A model generated the notes under the pieces. That model worked only from the letters and a program-made list of their open reading frames with translations, was not told the origin of the DNA and ran no database searches. A stretch of 64,000 nt of DNA from Pseudarthrobacter sp. NBSH8 (GTDB lineage Bacteria; Actinomycetota; Actinomycetes; Actinomycetales; Micrococcaceae): contig NZ_CP043178.1 of the NCBI RefSeq assembly GCF_014217545.1, forward strand, positions 992,001 to 1,056,000, read 5' to 3'. Positions 7,814-15,047 of this stretch are shown one piece after another; within the stretch, counting starts at the first letter, position 1, and the number at the start of each line of letters is the position of its first letter. The translations under genes and the position numbers were made by a program.

Positions 7814-8130
7814 GGGAGGCGGGGTCCTTGTAGTCGACTTTGATGTCGTTGGCCCAGTTGCGGTGGACGTCGCCGGTGAGGACCACTGCGTTGCGGACGT
7901 TCGCGTCCACCCAGCCTTGGGTGATGCGGCGGCGTGAGGCGGCGTAGCTGTCCCATCCGTCCATGGAGACGTCGTCGATCTCGGGCGCGGCGTTCAGGTC
8001 CCTTTCGGCGAAGAACACCTGCTGGCCCAGGATGTCCCAGCGTTGCGTGGAGTTCTGAAGGCCGTCCAGCAGGCACTTCTCCTGCTCGGTGCCGGTGATG
8101 GTTAGGTCCTCGGCCAGGCGCTCGGCCACG
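7805..8130 (-). pseudogene. phoD fragment B (residues about 339-446)
   Basis: The minus strand reads ERLAEDLTITGTEQEK, then QRWDILGQQVFFAERD and AVVLTGDVHRNWANDIKVDY, ending at PVVGS. It matches intact PhoD residues 339-446 with scattered changes (for example W355 to C). It supplies most of the part deleted from fragment A and ends where fragment C begins. It has no start signal. Confidence 0.9.
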
Positions 8131-8167
8131 TTGGGAACCGCGTCCTAGAAGGCAGACTTCGGCGACG

Positions 8168-8818
8168 CTATTGAGACCTATGGCCTTCAGTTACGCCAGT
8201 AGATTGAGGCGGGGCAGAGCTTTCCTGTTCCTTTGGTTCAAATTTTCCAAAGGTCCATTCGGCCGTCTTGTTCCCACGTTGGATCCGAGTCGGGTGCCAG
8301 GAACGGAAGTCCAGCCGGGGCGCTTCGGGAAAGTCCTCTCCGATGGTCCCCAGTGCGACGATGTAAGCTCCCTGCAACTCCTCTCTGTTCAAGAGATGAT
8401 GCCAGGAGCCCGAGGCATTCCGGTGACCTTCGAAAACAGCGGGATCGCTCTTGATCAGCTGCTGCGCCCGTTGTGGGGACAGACCAAGTAGCGTTCCGAC
8501 CTCGCGCACGGCCATGCCCTCTTCCGTCAGGGTGTGGGCGGCGTGGCGTGTCAGCGCGGACGCCTGCACCTGGGATTCGGCGGCTAGCGCGGCTGCTCGG
8601 ACTGCTGCTTCCACAGCTCGCTCCAGTACGCCATCCATCTTGACGGTGACGACGATTTCGAAGGAATCCTCCGGTTCGCCAGTCAGTAGTGCCGCAGCGT
8701 CCCGCACCATGTATGGAACCTTGTCCAAGCGTTCGGCCTGCGTGAACAGGCCGTCAATCTCGGGGACTTCGACAGCCCACCATTTCCCGGATCGTTCTGC
8801 GATTGCGGTGAGTTTCAT
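8168..8818 (-). CDS. HicB-like antitoxin with C-terminal helix-turn-helix, orphan
   Basis: This is a 216-residue protein. ATG at 8818 is preceded by AGGGGGAAAGC. Residues 1-60 have the HicB partial RNase H-like pattern (MKLTAIAERSGKWWAVEVPEIDG, then QAERLDKVPYMVRDA). A central helical part with REVGTLLGLSPQRAQQLIKS looks like a helix-turn-helix for DNA binding. The C-terminal about 70 residues are charged and unassigned. HicB normally pairs with a HicA mRNA interferase of about 60 residues. None is seen on either side: upstream is a BRCT remnant and downstream phoD fragment B. It may be a remnant regulator or act alone. Confidence 0.7.
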   Translation of the reverse strand: MKLTAIAERSGKWWAVEVPEIDGLFTQAERLDKVPYMVRDAAALLTGEPEDSFEIVVTVKMDGVLERAVEAAVRAAALAAESQVQASALTRHAAHTLTEEGMAVREVGTLLGLSPQRAQQLIKSDPAVFEGHRNASGSWHHLLNREELQGAYIVALGTIGEDFPEAPRLDFRSWHPTRIQRGNKTAEWTFGKFEPKEQESSAPPQSTGVTEGHRSQ

Positions 8819-8889
8819 GCTTTCCCCCTTGGTTTCTGGAGGATACTCTTAGCGGTTGGTTCGGCTATCTCCGCGGCACGGAGCTTTGG

Positions 8890-9173
8890 TTTTGGCCGAT
8901 GCGAACGACGGTGTGCTCTTTGCCCTCTCGGACCTGTAAGTCGTCCTGACGGGTGAGATGTCAAGGGATCGTGACGACATCGAAGCCGACCTGCGTGCTG
9001 CGGGGTTCGTCCCTCATCCGGCGATCACCAAAGCAGTCAAGCTCTTGGTTGCGGCAGATCCGGACAGCTTATCCGGCGAGGCGAAGAAGGCACGCAGCTA
9101 TGGGATTCCGGTTGCGGGTGAGGGTACCTGCCAAAGCTGCTGCGGAAATAGACGGGCGGTGAGGCATCCCTGA
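8890..9173 (+). pseudogene. BRCT-domain remnant
   Basis: The frame reads LVLADANDGVLFALSDL, a TAA at 8938-8940, then VVLTGEMSRDRDDIEADLRA, AGFVPHPAITKAVKLLVAAD and GEAKKARSYGIPVAGE. That is a BRCT phosphopeptide-binding domain like those at the C-terminus of DnaQ-type exonucleases or DNA ligases. The in-frame stop lies just before the domain core, and the nuclease part is absent. A 71-residue product could start at ATG 8958, but it would lack the first BRCT strand. Confidence 0.6.
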
Positions 9174-9196
9174 ACCGACGACGTAAGGATTACTGA

Positions 9197-9703
9197 ATGC
9201 AGATGAACAAACAGACGCTCAAAGAGGACGGGTTCACAGGTTTCCAGTCGTTTCGAGAGATGGAAATCAACCGAGTTCCGCAGGTACCCGGAATCTATGC
9301 AGTGCTCAAACCAGAGGGATTTCAGCCGCTGTTCCTTGCGAAGAGCGTGGGCGGACAGTTCAAGAAGCGGGATCCGTCCCTGTTCCAAGCCGCGTTGGAA
9401 ACGCATTGGATCGAGGATGCAGAGGTCCTCTACATCGGAAAAGCTGGTGCTGGAACTGCCGGTACCCGGGGACTCCGACAGCGCATTCAAGAGCTCGCTG
9501 ACTTTGGCCGAGGAAAGCCCGTAGGGCATTGGGGCGGGCGGCTGCTGTGGCAGCTCGCCGACTCTCAGTCACTGGTCATCGCCTGGAAAGAATTGGAGGC
9601 GGCCGAGGTAAATTCCACCGAAGCCGCGTACCAGGCTGAGTTCATCAGCCTCTGCGGACGGCTGCCGTTTGCCAACTTGGTGCAGGCTCGGGGCAAGGGG
9701 TAG
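9197..9703 (+). CDS. GIY-YIG-like protein
   Basis: This is a 168-residue protein; two ATGs (9197 and 9203) compete and a good ribosome site is lacking. VPGIYAVLK near residue 28 and EVLYIGKAG near 75 match the two halves of the GIY-YIG nuclease core. GLRQRIQEL supplies the conserved arginine. AYQAEFISLCGRLPFANL supplies the metal-binding Glu and the terminal Asn. All main catalytic positions are therefore present, although the insert between GIY and YIG is longer than usual. It stands alone after the BRCT remnant. It could be a repair, restriction or mobile-element nuclease. Confidence 0.6.
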   Translation: MQMNKQTLKEDGFTGFQSFREMEINRVPQVPGIYAVLKPEGFQPLFLAKSVGGQFKKRDPSLFQAALETHWIEDAEVLYIGKAGAGTAGTRGLRQRIQELADFGRGKPVGHWGGRLLWQLADSQSLVIAWKELEAAEVNSTEAAYQAEFISLCGRLPFANLVQARGKG

Positions 9704-9888
9704 CTGCGACGACCTTCCTGGGGCCCCTGATTCCCCAAATGCCGCAGAAGGCCTCGAGTTCGGCCGCGGCACTTTGGCTCCCGCCGTCGACCTCTGCCCC
9801 CACCGTATAATCTGAGCATGCCGATCACGCGCCTCCACCGAGGCCTCCATGCCCAGCAGCCCATGCTCAAGCAGAGGGGGATCGACCA

Positions 9889-10908
9889 GTGAGCGGCGGT
9901 CTTGTCGCGCTGCTGGACGACGTCGCAGCCCTGGCCCGCATAGCGGCCGCCTCGGTGGACGACATCGCCGCCGGGGCCGCGAAGGCGGGGGCCAAGGCTG
10001 CCGGCGTGGTGATCGACGACGCCGCCGTCACCCCGCAATATGTGTCCGGGGCGGACCCATCCCGGGAACTGCCGATGATCAAGCGGATCTTCTGGGGCTC
10101 GCTCCGGAACAAGCTGTTGTTCATCCTCCCGGCGCTGCTGCTCGTGAGCGCTTTCGTCCCGTGGGCCATCCCGTTCATCCTCATGCTGGGCGGCACCTAC
10201 CTTTGCTACGAGGGTGCCGAGAAGGTCTGGCACAAGCTCCGCGGAGACCACTCGGACGAAAAGGCGCCCGCGGTAGAGCGGGGTCCGGAGGCGGAGGCCA
10301 AGGTGGTCAAGGGCGCCATCACCACCGACTTCATCCTGTCCTGCGAGATCATGGTCATCTCGATGAACGAGGTGGCCGGTGATTCCATCTGGGTCCGGGC
10401 GTTCATCCTGGTCATCGTGGCTCTGGTGATCACCGTGCTCGTGTACGGTGCCGTCGCACTCATCGTCAAGATGGACGACGTCGGCCTGCACCTGGCCGCT
10501 AAGGATTCCGCGGGCTCCCAGCGGTTCGGCGAGCTGCTTGTCAAGGGGATGCCCTCGGTGCTGGCCGCGATCACCCTTATTGGGACGGTCGCCATGCTTT
10601 GGGTTGGTGGCCACATCATGCTGCAGGGAGCATACGACCTCGGCTGGCATGCGCCCTATGACTTGGTCCATGTCCTCGAGGCCCCCTTCGTCGGGATCCC
10701 GGTGGCGGGCAGCTTCCTTGCCTGGCTCGTGAATACCTTGTGCTCTGCTGTCCTCGGAATCATCTGGGGACTCCTCGTCATGGCCGTCGTGGGCCCGCTG
10801 CTCAAAGTGCTGCCGTTCGGCAAGAAGAGCGGTCACGAAGAGGGCGACGTCCGCGCCGAATTGGCAGGGTACCGGCCGGCTAAGCACAACGACGGTTCCG
10901 CCGGATAA
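9889..10908 (+). CDS. DUF808 family membrane protein (YedI-like)
   Basis: This is a 339-residue protein. GTG at 9889 is chosen because AGAGGGGG precedes it and the family starts with SGGLVALLDDVAALA, as here. The family has several membrane helices; visible ones include LLFILPALLLVSAFVPWAIPF, FILVIVALVITVLVYGAVAL, SVLAAITLIGTVAMLWVGG and LGIIWGLLVMAVVGPLL. The blocks ASVDDIAAGAAKAGAKAAGVVIDDAAVTP and LCYEGAEKVWHKL are hallmark DUF808 segments. Its function is unknown. It is monocistronic and converges on a small membrane-protein gene. Confidence 0.9.
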   Translation: MSGGLVALLDDVAALARIAAASVDDIAAGAAKAGAKAAGVVIDDAAVTPQYVSGADPSRELPMIKRIFWGSLRNKLLFILPALLLVSAFVPWAIPFILMLGGTYLCYEGAEKVWHKLRGDHSDEKAPAVERGPEAEAKVVKGAITTDFILSCEIMVISMNEVAGDSIWVRAFILVIVALVITVLVYGAVALIVKMDDVGLHLAAKDSAGSQRFGELLVKGMPSVLAAITLIGTVAMLWVGGHIMLQGAYDLGWHAPYDLVHVLEAPFVGIPVAGSFLAWLVNTLCSAVLGIIWGLLVMAVVGPLLKVLPFGKKSGHEEGDVRAELAGYRPAKHNDGSAG

Positions 10909-10984
10909 GCGCTCATTTGGGCGGAGCCCCCAACGCCGCAAGGGAGGAGCTCACCGAGAGGCAGGCCAATCAACGACTGCTGAG

Positions 10985-11380
10985 CTACACGGAGGACGTG
11001 GTGCCGCTGCGCCGCTGGATGGCCGCTGCCATGATTACGTCCGGCTCGTGGAGGGCCAGGGCATCGAACTGCTGCTGCCAGAGCGCCAGCTCGCGGTCCA
11101 TATATAGCCTGCGCGAGGGGGTCCATTTGGGCCAGATGTCCGGCTCCACCTGAGGTGGTCGGGCCTGGACAGGTACCCGGGGCCGGTTCCGGACAGGGAC
11201 CGGAACCGGCGGCTGGTTCCGTCTGGGGCTAGCAGCGGCTTGGGGCCCCGTAAGTCTGGGCTTGAGGCCCAGCAGCCTGAGTATGACGTTGGACAGGCCC
11301 CAGATGGTGGCGAAAAGGACGAACGCAACGATCAAGAAGGCGATCCATAGGACGAGGCCGATCGCGGGAAAGAGCATCAT
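10985..11380 (-). CDS. Small proline-rich membrane protein
   Basis: This is a 131-residue protein. One N-terminal membrane helix (MLFPAIGLVLWIAFLIVAFVLF) is followed by LLGLKP, a Pro/Arg-rich linker of about 35 residues and a charged C-terminal tail (RRLYMDRELALWQQQFDAL). No family was recognised. It converges with the DUF808 gene, and its start faces the hipBA operon. Confidence 0.5.
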   Translation of the reverse strand: MMLFPAIGLVLWIAFLIVAFVLFATIWGLSNVILRLLGLKPRLTGPQAAASPRRNQPPVPVPVRNRPRVPVQARPPQVEPDIWPKWTPSRRLYMDRELALWQQQFDALALHEPDVIMAAAIQRRSGTTSSV

Positions 11381-11683
11381 GGCTCATTTTACTTTTCAAG
11401 ACCATGTTTGGATAAGGGGTTAATCGTCGCCGGCAGGGGCTACAACCCTATTTAGGGGAGCAACTGCCGTTCGCCCATGGCCACCGCATCTTCGAACTCG
11501 ACGTACGTGCGGCGCCGCTGCCGGCGCGTGAAGCGCCTCACCGGGTACCGGCGTCGGACATCCCGCGTACGGAGCGATCGGGAAGTGCTCCGAGAATGCG
11601 TCCTCCGAGAAATTATGGTCACTTACCTAATCACTAAAGGACTTAGTGGTCATGTTTATGACCTTTATTGGTAGGCTCTAAAT
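11381..11683. other. Intergenic region upstream of hipBA
   Basis: About 300 bases. The last 60 are AT-rich and carry the two palindromes listed next; the rest shows no gene. A 65-codon open frame from 11477 was not accepted because it has no ribosome site or recognisable composition. Confidence 0.5.
11632..11663 (+). promoter_or_regulatory. Two adjacent operators of hipBA-1
   Basis: CACTAA-AGGAC-TTAGTG (11632-11648) is followed at once by the perfect palindrome GGTCAT-GTTT-ATGACC (11648-11663). It ends 20 bases before the hipB start. The position fits autorepression by HipB. Confidence 0.55.
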
Positions 11684-11986
11684 GTGGCCACGAAGAGAAC
11701 GTCCCTGAAGACGCAGCGGACTGCGCGCATAATCGGCGAGCAGCTGGTTACCTGGCGAAAACTACTCGGCCTCACCGCCGAGCAGGTGGCCGACCGCGCC
11801 GGGCTCAGTCGCAACACACTCCGCAAGCTCGAACATGGCGAGCTCGGAGTCGGTTTCGAGGCCTTCCTCGACGTGGCGCGGGTCCTCGGCCTCGCAGATC
11901 AGCTCAACGTCGCCTTCGACCCCTACGAGAGCGATTTCGGCCGCGCGCGGGCAGACCAGGAATTGCCGCAGAGAGTGCGCCGATGA
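11684..11986 (+). CDS. hipB: HipB-type antitoxin, XRE family
   Basis: This is a 100-residue helix-turn-helix protein. The GTG start at 11684 gives VATKRTSLKTQRTARIIGEQ. The XRE domain spans about residues 18-70: LVTWRKLLGLTAEQVADRAG, then LSRNTLRKLEHGE. It should bind the palindromes just upstream and restrain the HipA kinase. Its stop overlaps the hipA ATG by four bases, giving translational coupling. It is a different lineage from the second HipB at 45917: longer N-terminus and different operator. Confidence 0.85.
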   Translation: MATKRTSLKTQRTARIIGEQLVTWRKLLGLTAEQVADRAGLSRNTLRKLEHGELGVGFEAFLDVARVLGLADQLNVAFDPYESDFGRARADQELPQRVRR

Positions 11987-13215
11987 GTGAACCAATCGAG
12001 GTCGATCTCGAAATGGAATCAGGCACTGTGAACGTGGGCCGGGCCTTCATTGCGGCGAAGCGGGGAGTGGTCACCACCAACTTCACGTATGCCCTTGATT
12101 ACCTCGCCTTGCCAGGCTCCTATCCGATCGACCCGGCCCTGCCACTCTCGGGCGGAAACCACGCAGTCAAAGGTCTCCCCGGTGCCTTTGACGACGCGTC
12201 ACCAGACCGCTGGGGACGCCACATCATCACGAAACGGCTCCAGGCGGAGGCGCGACAGTTCGGCCGGAACGCCGGGACGCTCACTGCCTTGGACTTCCTC
12301 CTGGGGGTGTCCGACCGCACCCGGCAGGGCGCAGTGCGGTTCCGGGTGGGGAACGGCCAATACCTGAGTGACGGAACCGACGTGCCCAAGCTCGTGCAGC
12401 TTCCCGAGCTCCGTCAGGCCGCTCAAGACGTCGAGAGCGATCCAGGCAACTTGAGTGCGCTAAAGAAACTACTCGACGCCGGGACCGGCAGCCTTGGGGG
12501 AGCCCGCCCCAAGGCATCCGTACAAGACGGCGGCCGGTTAGCGATCGCTAAATTTGGGCATCAAGGCGATCACTGGACGGTCATAGCCTGGGAGGCGGCC
12601 CTGCTGCGAATGGCCAAAGCGGCCGGCATCTCCGTTCCCCGGCACCAGCTTGTGCCCCTGGGCGGCACGGATTCAGTCCTCGTTCTCGATCGCTTCGACC
12701 GGGACGGGGAGCGGAGGATCGGTTACTCGTCGGCGATGACAATGCTTGAGCTGAACGACGGCGCGCACGGCGACTACCTCGATCTTCTGGACGTTATCGA
12801 TGAGAACTCCGAGGAACCGAAGGCCGACCGCCAAGAACTGTTCCGGAGGATTGCCTTCAATATCGCGGTGAACAATACAGATGACCATCTTCGAAACCAT
12901 GGCTTCCTCCGCGGGCGCAGTGGCTGGCGGTTCTCGCCGGCGTTCGACGTCAACCCGAATCCCGACCTGGCTGCGGAGAGAAGCACCGCCGTTGACGGAG
13001 CGACCACCCGGGACGACGCCATGGCGGCACTTCTCGATTCGGCTGAATACTTCGTTCAACCCAGCCAACGGGATACGATCCTCGCCTCCGTGCGCAAGGC
13101 GTTGGCTGCTTGGCGGAAGGCAGCGGATGCCTGCGGGATACCTCGAACCGAGTTGGAGCTTTTTGCGCCACTGTTCGACAACCCGCCGCTGCGTTTGGGC
13201 TCTCAGACAGAGTGA
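11983..13215 (+). CDS. hipA: HipA-type serine/threonine kinase toxin
   Basis: This is a 410-residue protein. The N-terminal subdomain (VGRAFIAAKRGVVTTNFTYA, LPGAFDDASPDRWGRHII) precedes the Gly-rich and ATP-binding segment GSLGGARPKASVQDG and LAIAKFGHQGD. The catalytic loop is FNIAVNNTDDHLRNHGFL, with its Asn-Asp pair. The metal-binding motif is FSPAFDVNPNP. HipA toxins phosphorylate a tRNA synthetase or related target and stop growth. Expression should follow hipB through the ATGA overlap. All kinase residues appear intact. Confidence 0.9.
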   Translation: MSEPIEVDLEMESGTVNVGRAFIAAKRGVVTTNFTYALDYLALPGSYPIDPALPLSGGNHAVKGLPGAFDDASPDRWGRHIITKRLQAEARQFGRNAGTLTALDFLLGVSDRTRQGAVRFRVGNGQYLSDGTDVPKLVQLPELRQAAQDVESDPGNLSALKKLLDAGTGSLGGARPKASVQDGGRLAIAKFGHQGDHWTVIAWEAALLRMAKAAGISVPRHQLVPLGGTDSVLVLDRFDRDGERRIGYSSAMTMLELNDGAHGDYLDLLDVIDENSEEPKADRQELFRRIAFNIAVNNTDDHLRNHGFLRGRSGWRFSPAFDVNPNPDLAAERSTAVDGATTRDDAMAALLDSAEYFVQPSQRDTILASVRKALAAWRKAADACGIPRTELELFAPLFDNPPLRLGSQTE

Positions 13216-13385
13216 ACTCCTGAAATCGTCCGGTAGCCACTTTCTCCTGCTCAGGGCCGGCCATACGCTGCGCGGCCTGGCCACCTACCTGTATCCGGTG
13301 CAAGGATGGGCGGGTGCGGTCCGGTCGCAACCCAGCGGCCCTGGACCCCTCAAGATACCCACATTCACCGAATCGAAGGACCATC

Positions 13386-14441
13386 ATGAAGGCAGCACGT
13401 TTCCATGGCCGCAAGGACATCAGGATCGAGGATGTGCCGGAGCCGGAGCTCCGTGCCGGGGCCGTCAAGATCGACGTCGCCTGGTGCGGCATCTGCGGCA
13501 CCGACCTGCACGAGTACCTCGAAGGCCCCATCTTCGTCCCCGCGCCGGGTCACGCCCACCCGCTCTCGGGGGAGGAGGCTCCGGTGACTCTGGGGCACGA
13601 GTTCTCCGGGACTGTCTCTGAAGTCGGCGAAGGGGTGACGGGCCTCGCGAAGGGGGACAACGTCGTCGTCGAACCTTATTTTGTCTGTGACGAATGCGAT
13701 TCCTGCCTGGCGGGCAATTACCATCTGTGCCGCAAGATGGGGTTCATCGGGCTCTCCGGCGGCGGGGGAGGCCTGAGCGAGAAGATCGTGGTGGACGCGC
13801 GGTGGGTGCATCCCATCGGGGATATTCCGCTGGATGAGGCGGCCCTGATCGAGCCGCTGTCCGTGGCGCACCATGCGGTGGCACGCAGCGGCGTGAAGGC
13901 CGGTGACGTGGCGCTGGTGGGCGGATCGGGTCCGATCGGGCTGCTCACCGCGGCGGTCCTCAAGGGCATGGGCGTGACCACGATCGTCAGCGAACTGACG
14001 CTGGCCCGCAAGGAGAAGGCCGTCTCCAGCGGCGTGGCGGACCATGTGCTGGACCCCAGCCAGGAGGACGTCCCGGCGCGCGTGCTGGAACTCACTGGCG
14101 GTACCGGGGCGGACGTCGCCTTCGAATGCGCGGGCGTGAACGCTGTGCTGGACACCATGCTCGACGCCGTCCGGCCCGCCGGTGTGGTGGTCAACGTGTC
14201 CATCTGGGGCGCTCCGGCCACGGTGGACATGCAGAAGCTGGTGCTGAAGGAGATCGACCTGCGCGGGACCATAGCTTACGTCCGGGACCACGCGGCCGCC
14301 ATCAAGCTGGTGCAGGAGGGCAAAGTGGACCTCAAACCGTTCATCACCGGCAGGATCGCGCTGGAGGACCTGGTTGAGCAGGGCTTCGACGCCCTGATCA
14401 ACCACAAGGAGACGGCGGTGAAGGTGCTGGTGCATCCGTAG
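13386..14441 (+). CDS. Zinc-dependent 2,3-butanediol dehydrogenase-type enzyme
   Basis: This is a 351-residue medium-chain dehydrogenase. ATG at 13386 opens MKAARFHGRKDIRIEDVPEP. The catalytic zinc ligands are Cys37 (GICGTDLHEY) and His71-Glu72 (LGHEFSGTVSEVG). The structural zinc cysteines lie in CDECDSCLAGNYHLC (101, 104, 107, 115). The cofactor fold has the GGSGPIGLL loop. The pattern is that of (R,R)-butanediol dehydrogenase or acetoin reductase, NAD-dependent, though a sugar alcohol substrate is possible. It stands apart from the hipA gene (170 bases) and is followed by a deaminase gene in the same direction. Confidence 0.85.
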   Translation: MKAARFHGRKDIRIEDVPEPELRAGAVKIDVAWCGICGTDLHEYLEGPIFVPAPGHAHPLSGEEAPVTLGHEFSGTVSEVGEGVTGLAKGDNVVVEPYFVCDECDSCLAGNYHLCRKMGFIGLSGGGGGLSEKIVVDARWVHPIGDIPLDEAALIEPLSVAHHAVARSGVKAGDVALVGGSGPIGLLTAAVLKGMGVTTIVSELTLARKEKAVSSGVADHVLDPSQEDVPARVLELTGGTGADVAFECAGVNAVLDTMLDAVRPAGVVVNVSIWGAPATVDMQKLVLKEIDLRGTIAYVRDHAAAIKLVQEGKVDLKPFITGRIALEDLVEQGFDALINHKETAVKVLVHP

Positions 14442-14490
14442 GAGCTGGCGGGCCAAGGCAGCGCGCATCGGCCCATGCGAGAATGGCGCC

Positions 14491-14970
14491 ATGAGCCACG
14501 ACGAGCAACAGTTTGCCGCGCCGGAAGCACCAGCTGCCTTCCACCCCGCATTCGAAGCCGCCTACCAGGCCGCCCAAAAGAGCCTCAGCGAAGGCGGCAT
14601 CCCCATCGGAGCAGCGCTCGCCCGTGACGGTATGGTCATCGCAAGCGGCCACAACGAACGGGTCCAGAACGCCGATCCGATAGCGCACGGTGAAATGTCC
14701 GCCCTACGCGCCGCCGGCCGGCAGAAGAGCTACCGGGACACCACGCTCTACACCACCCTGGCCCCGTGTGCCATGTGCGCCGGAACCATCATCCAGTTCA
14801 AAATCCCCCGCGTGGTGGTGGGGGAAGCACACACGTTCGACGGCGAACTTGAGCTTCTGCGGTCACGTGGCGTTGAGGTGGTGGTCCTGGATGATCAGCG
14901 TTGCGTGGACATGATGCGCACCTTCCAGGCTGACTGCCCGGAGCTGTGGTCGGAGGACATCGCCGAGTAG
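14491..14970 (+). CDS. Cytosine/guanine deaminase-like enzyme
   Basis: This is a 159-residue member of the cytidine-deaminase superfamily. The zinc site is complete: His66-Ala? to Glu68 in IAHGEMSALRAAG (HxE form HGE) and the two cysteines of APCAMCAGT (93 and 96). The C-terminal DGELELLRSRGVEVVVLDD and the final DCPELWSEDIAE resemble yeast-type cytosine deaminases. It converts cytosine or a related base to the keto form and ammonia in the cytoplasm. The preceding gene ends 50 bases upstream. A strong hairpin follows the stop. Confidence 0.8.
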   Translation: MSHDEQQFAAPEAPAAFHPAFEAAYQAAQKSLSEGGIPIGAALARDGMVIASGHNERVQNADPIAHGEMSALRAAGRQKSYRDTTLYTTLAPCAMCAGTIIQFKIPRVVVGEAHTFDGELELLRSRGVEVVVLDDQRCVDMMRTFQADCPELWSEDIAE

Positions 14971-15004
14971 GCCTGGCCGTGCGCGGCCTGCCACCCAGCC
15001 CGTG

Positions 15005-15037
15005 ACCGTGCGCCGCGCAGACAGCGCGGCGCACGGT
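15005..15037. terminator. Bidirectional hairpin between convergent genes
   Basis: A perfect 14-base stem, ACCGTGCGCCGCGC / GCGCGGCGCACGGT, with a five-base loop AGACA. It lies between the deaminase stop (14970) and the symporter stop (15048). There is no T tract, as is common in actinobacteria. Confidence 0.8.
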
Positions 15038-15047
15038 GCACTTCGCA

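Noticed and set aside
11477..11674. A 65-codon plus-strand frame before hipB
   Set aside because: No ribosome site, Arg-rich composition, and it overlaps the probable operators.
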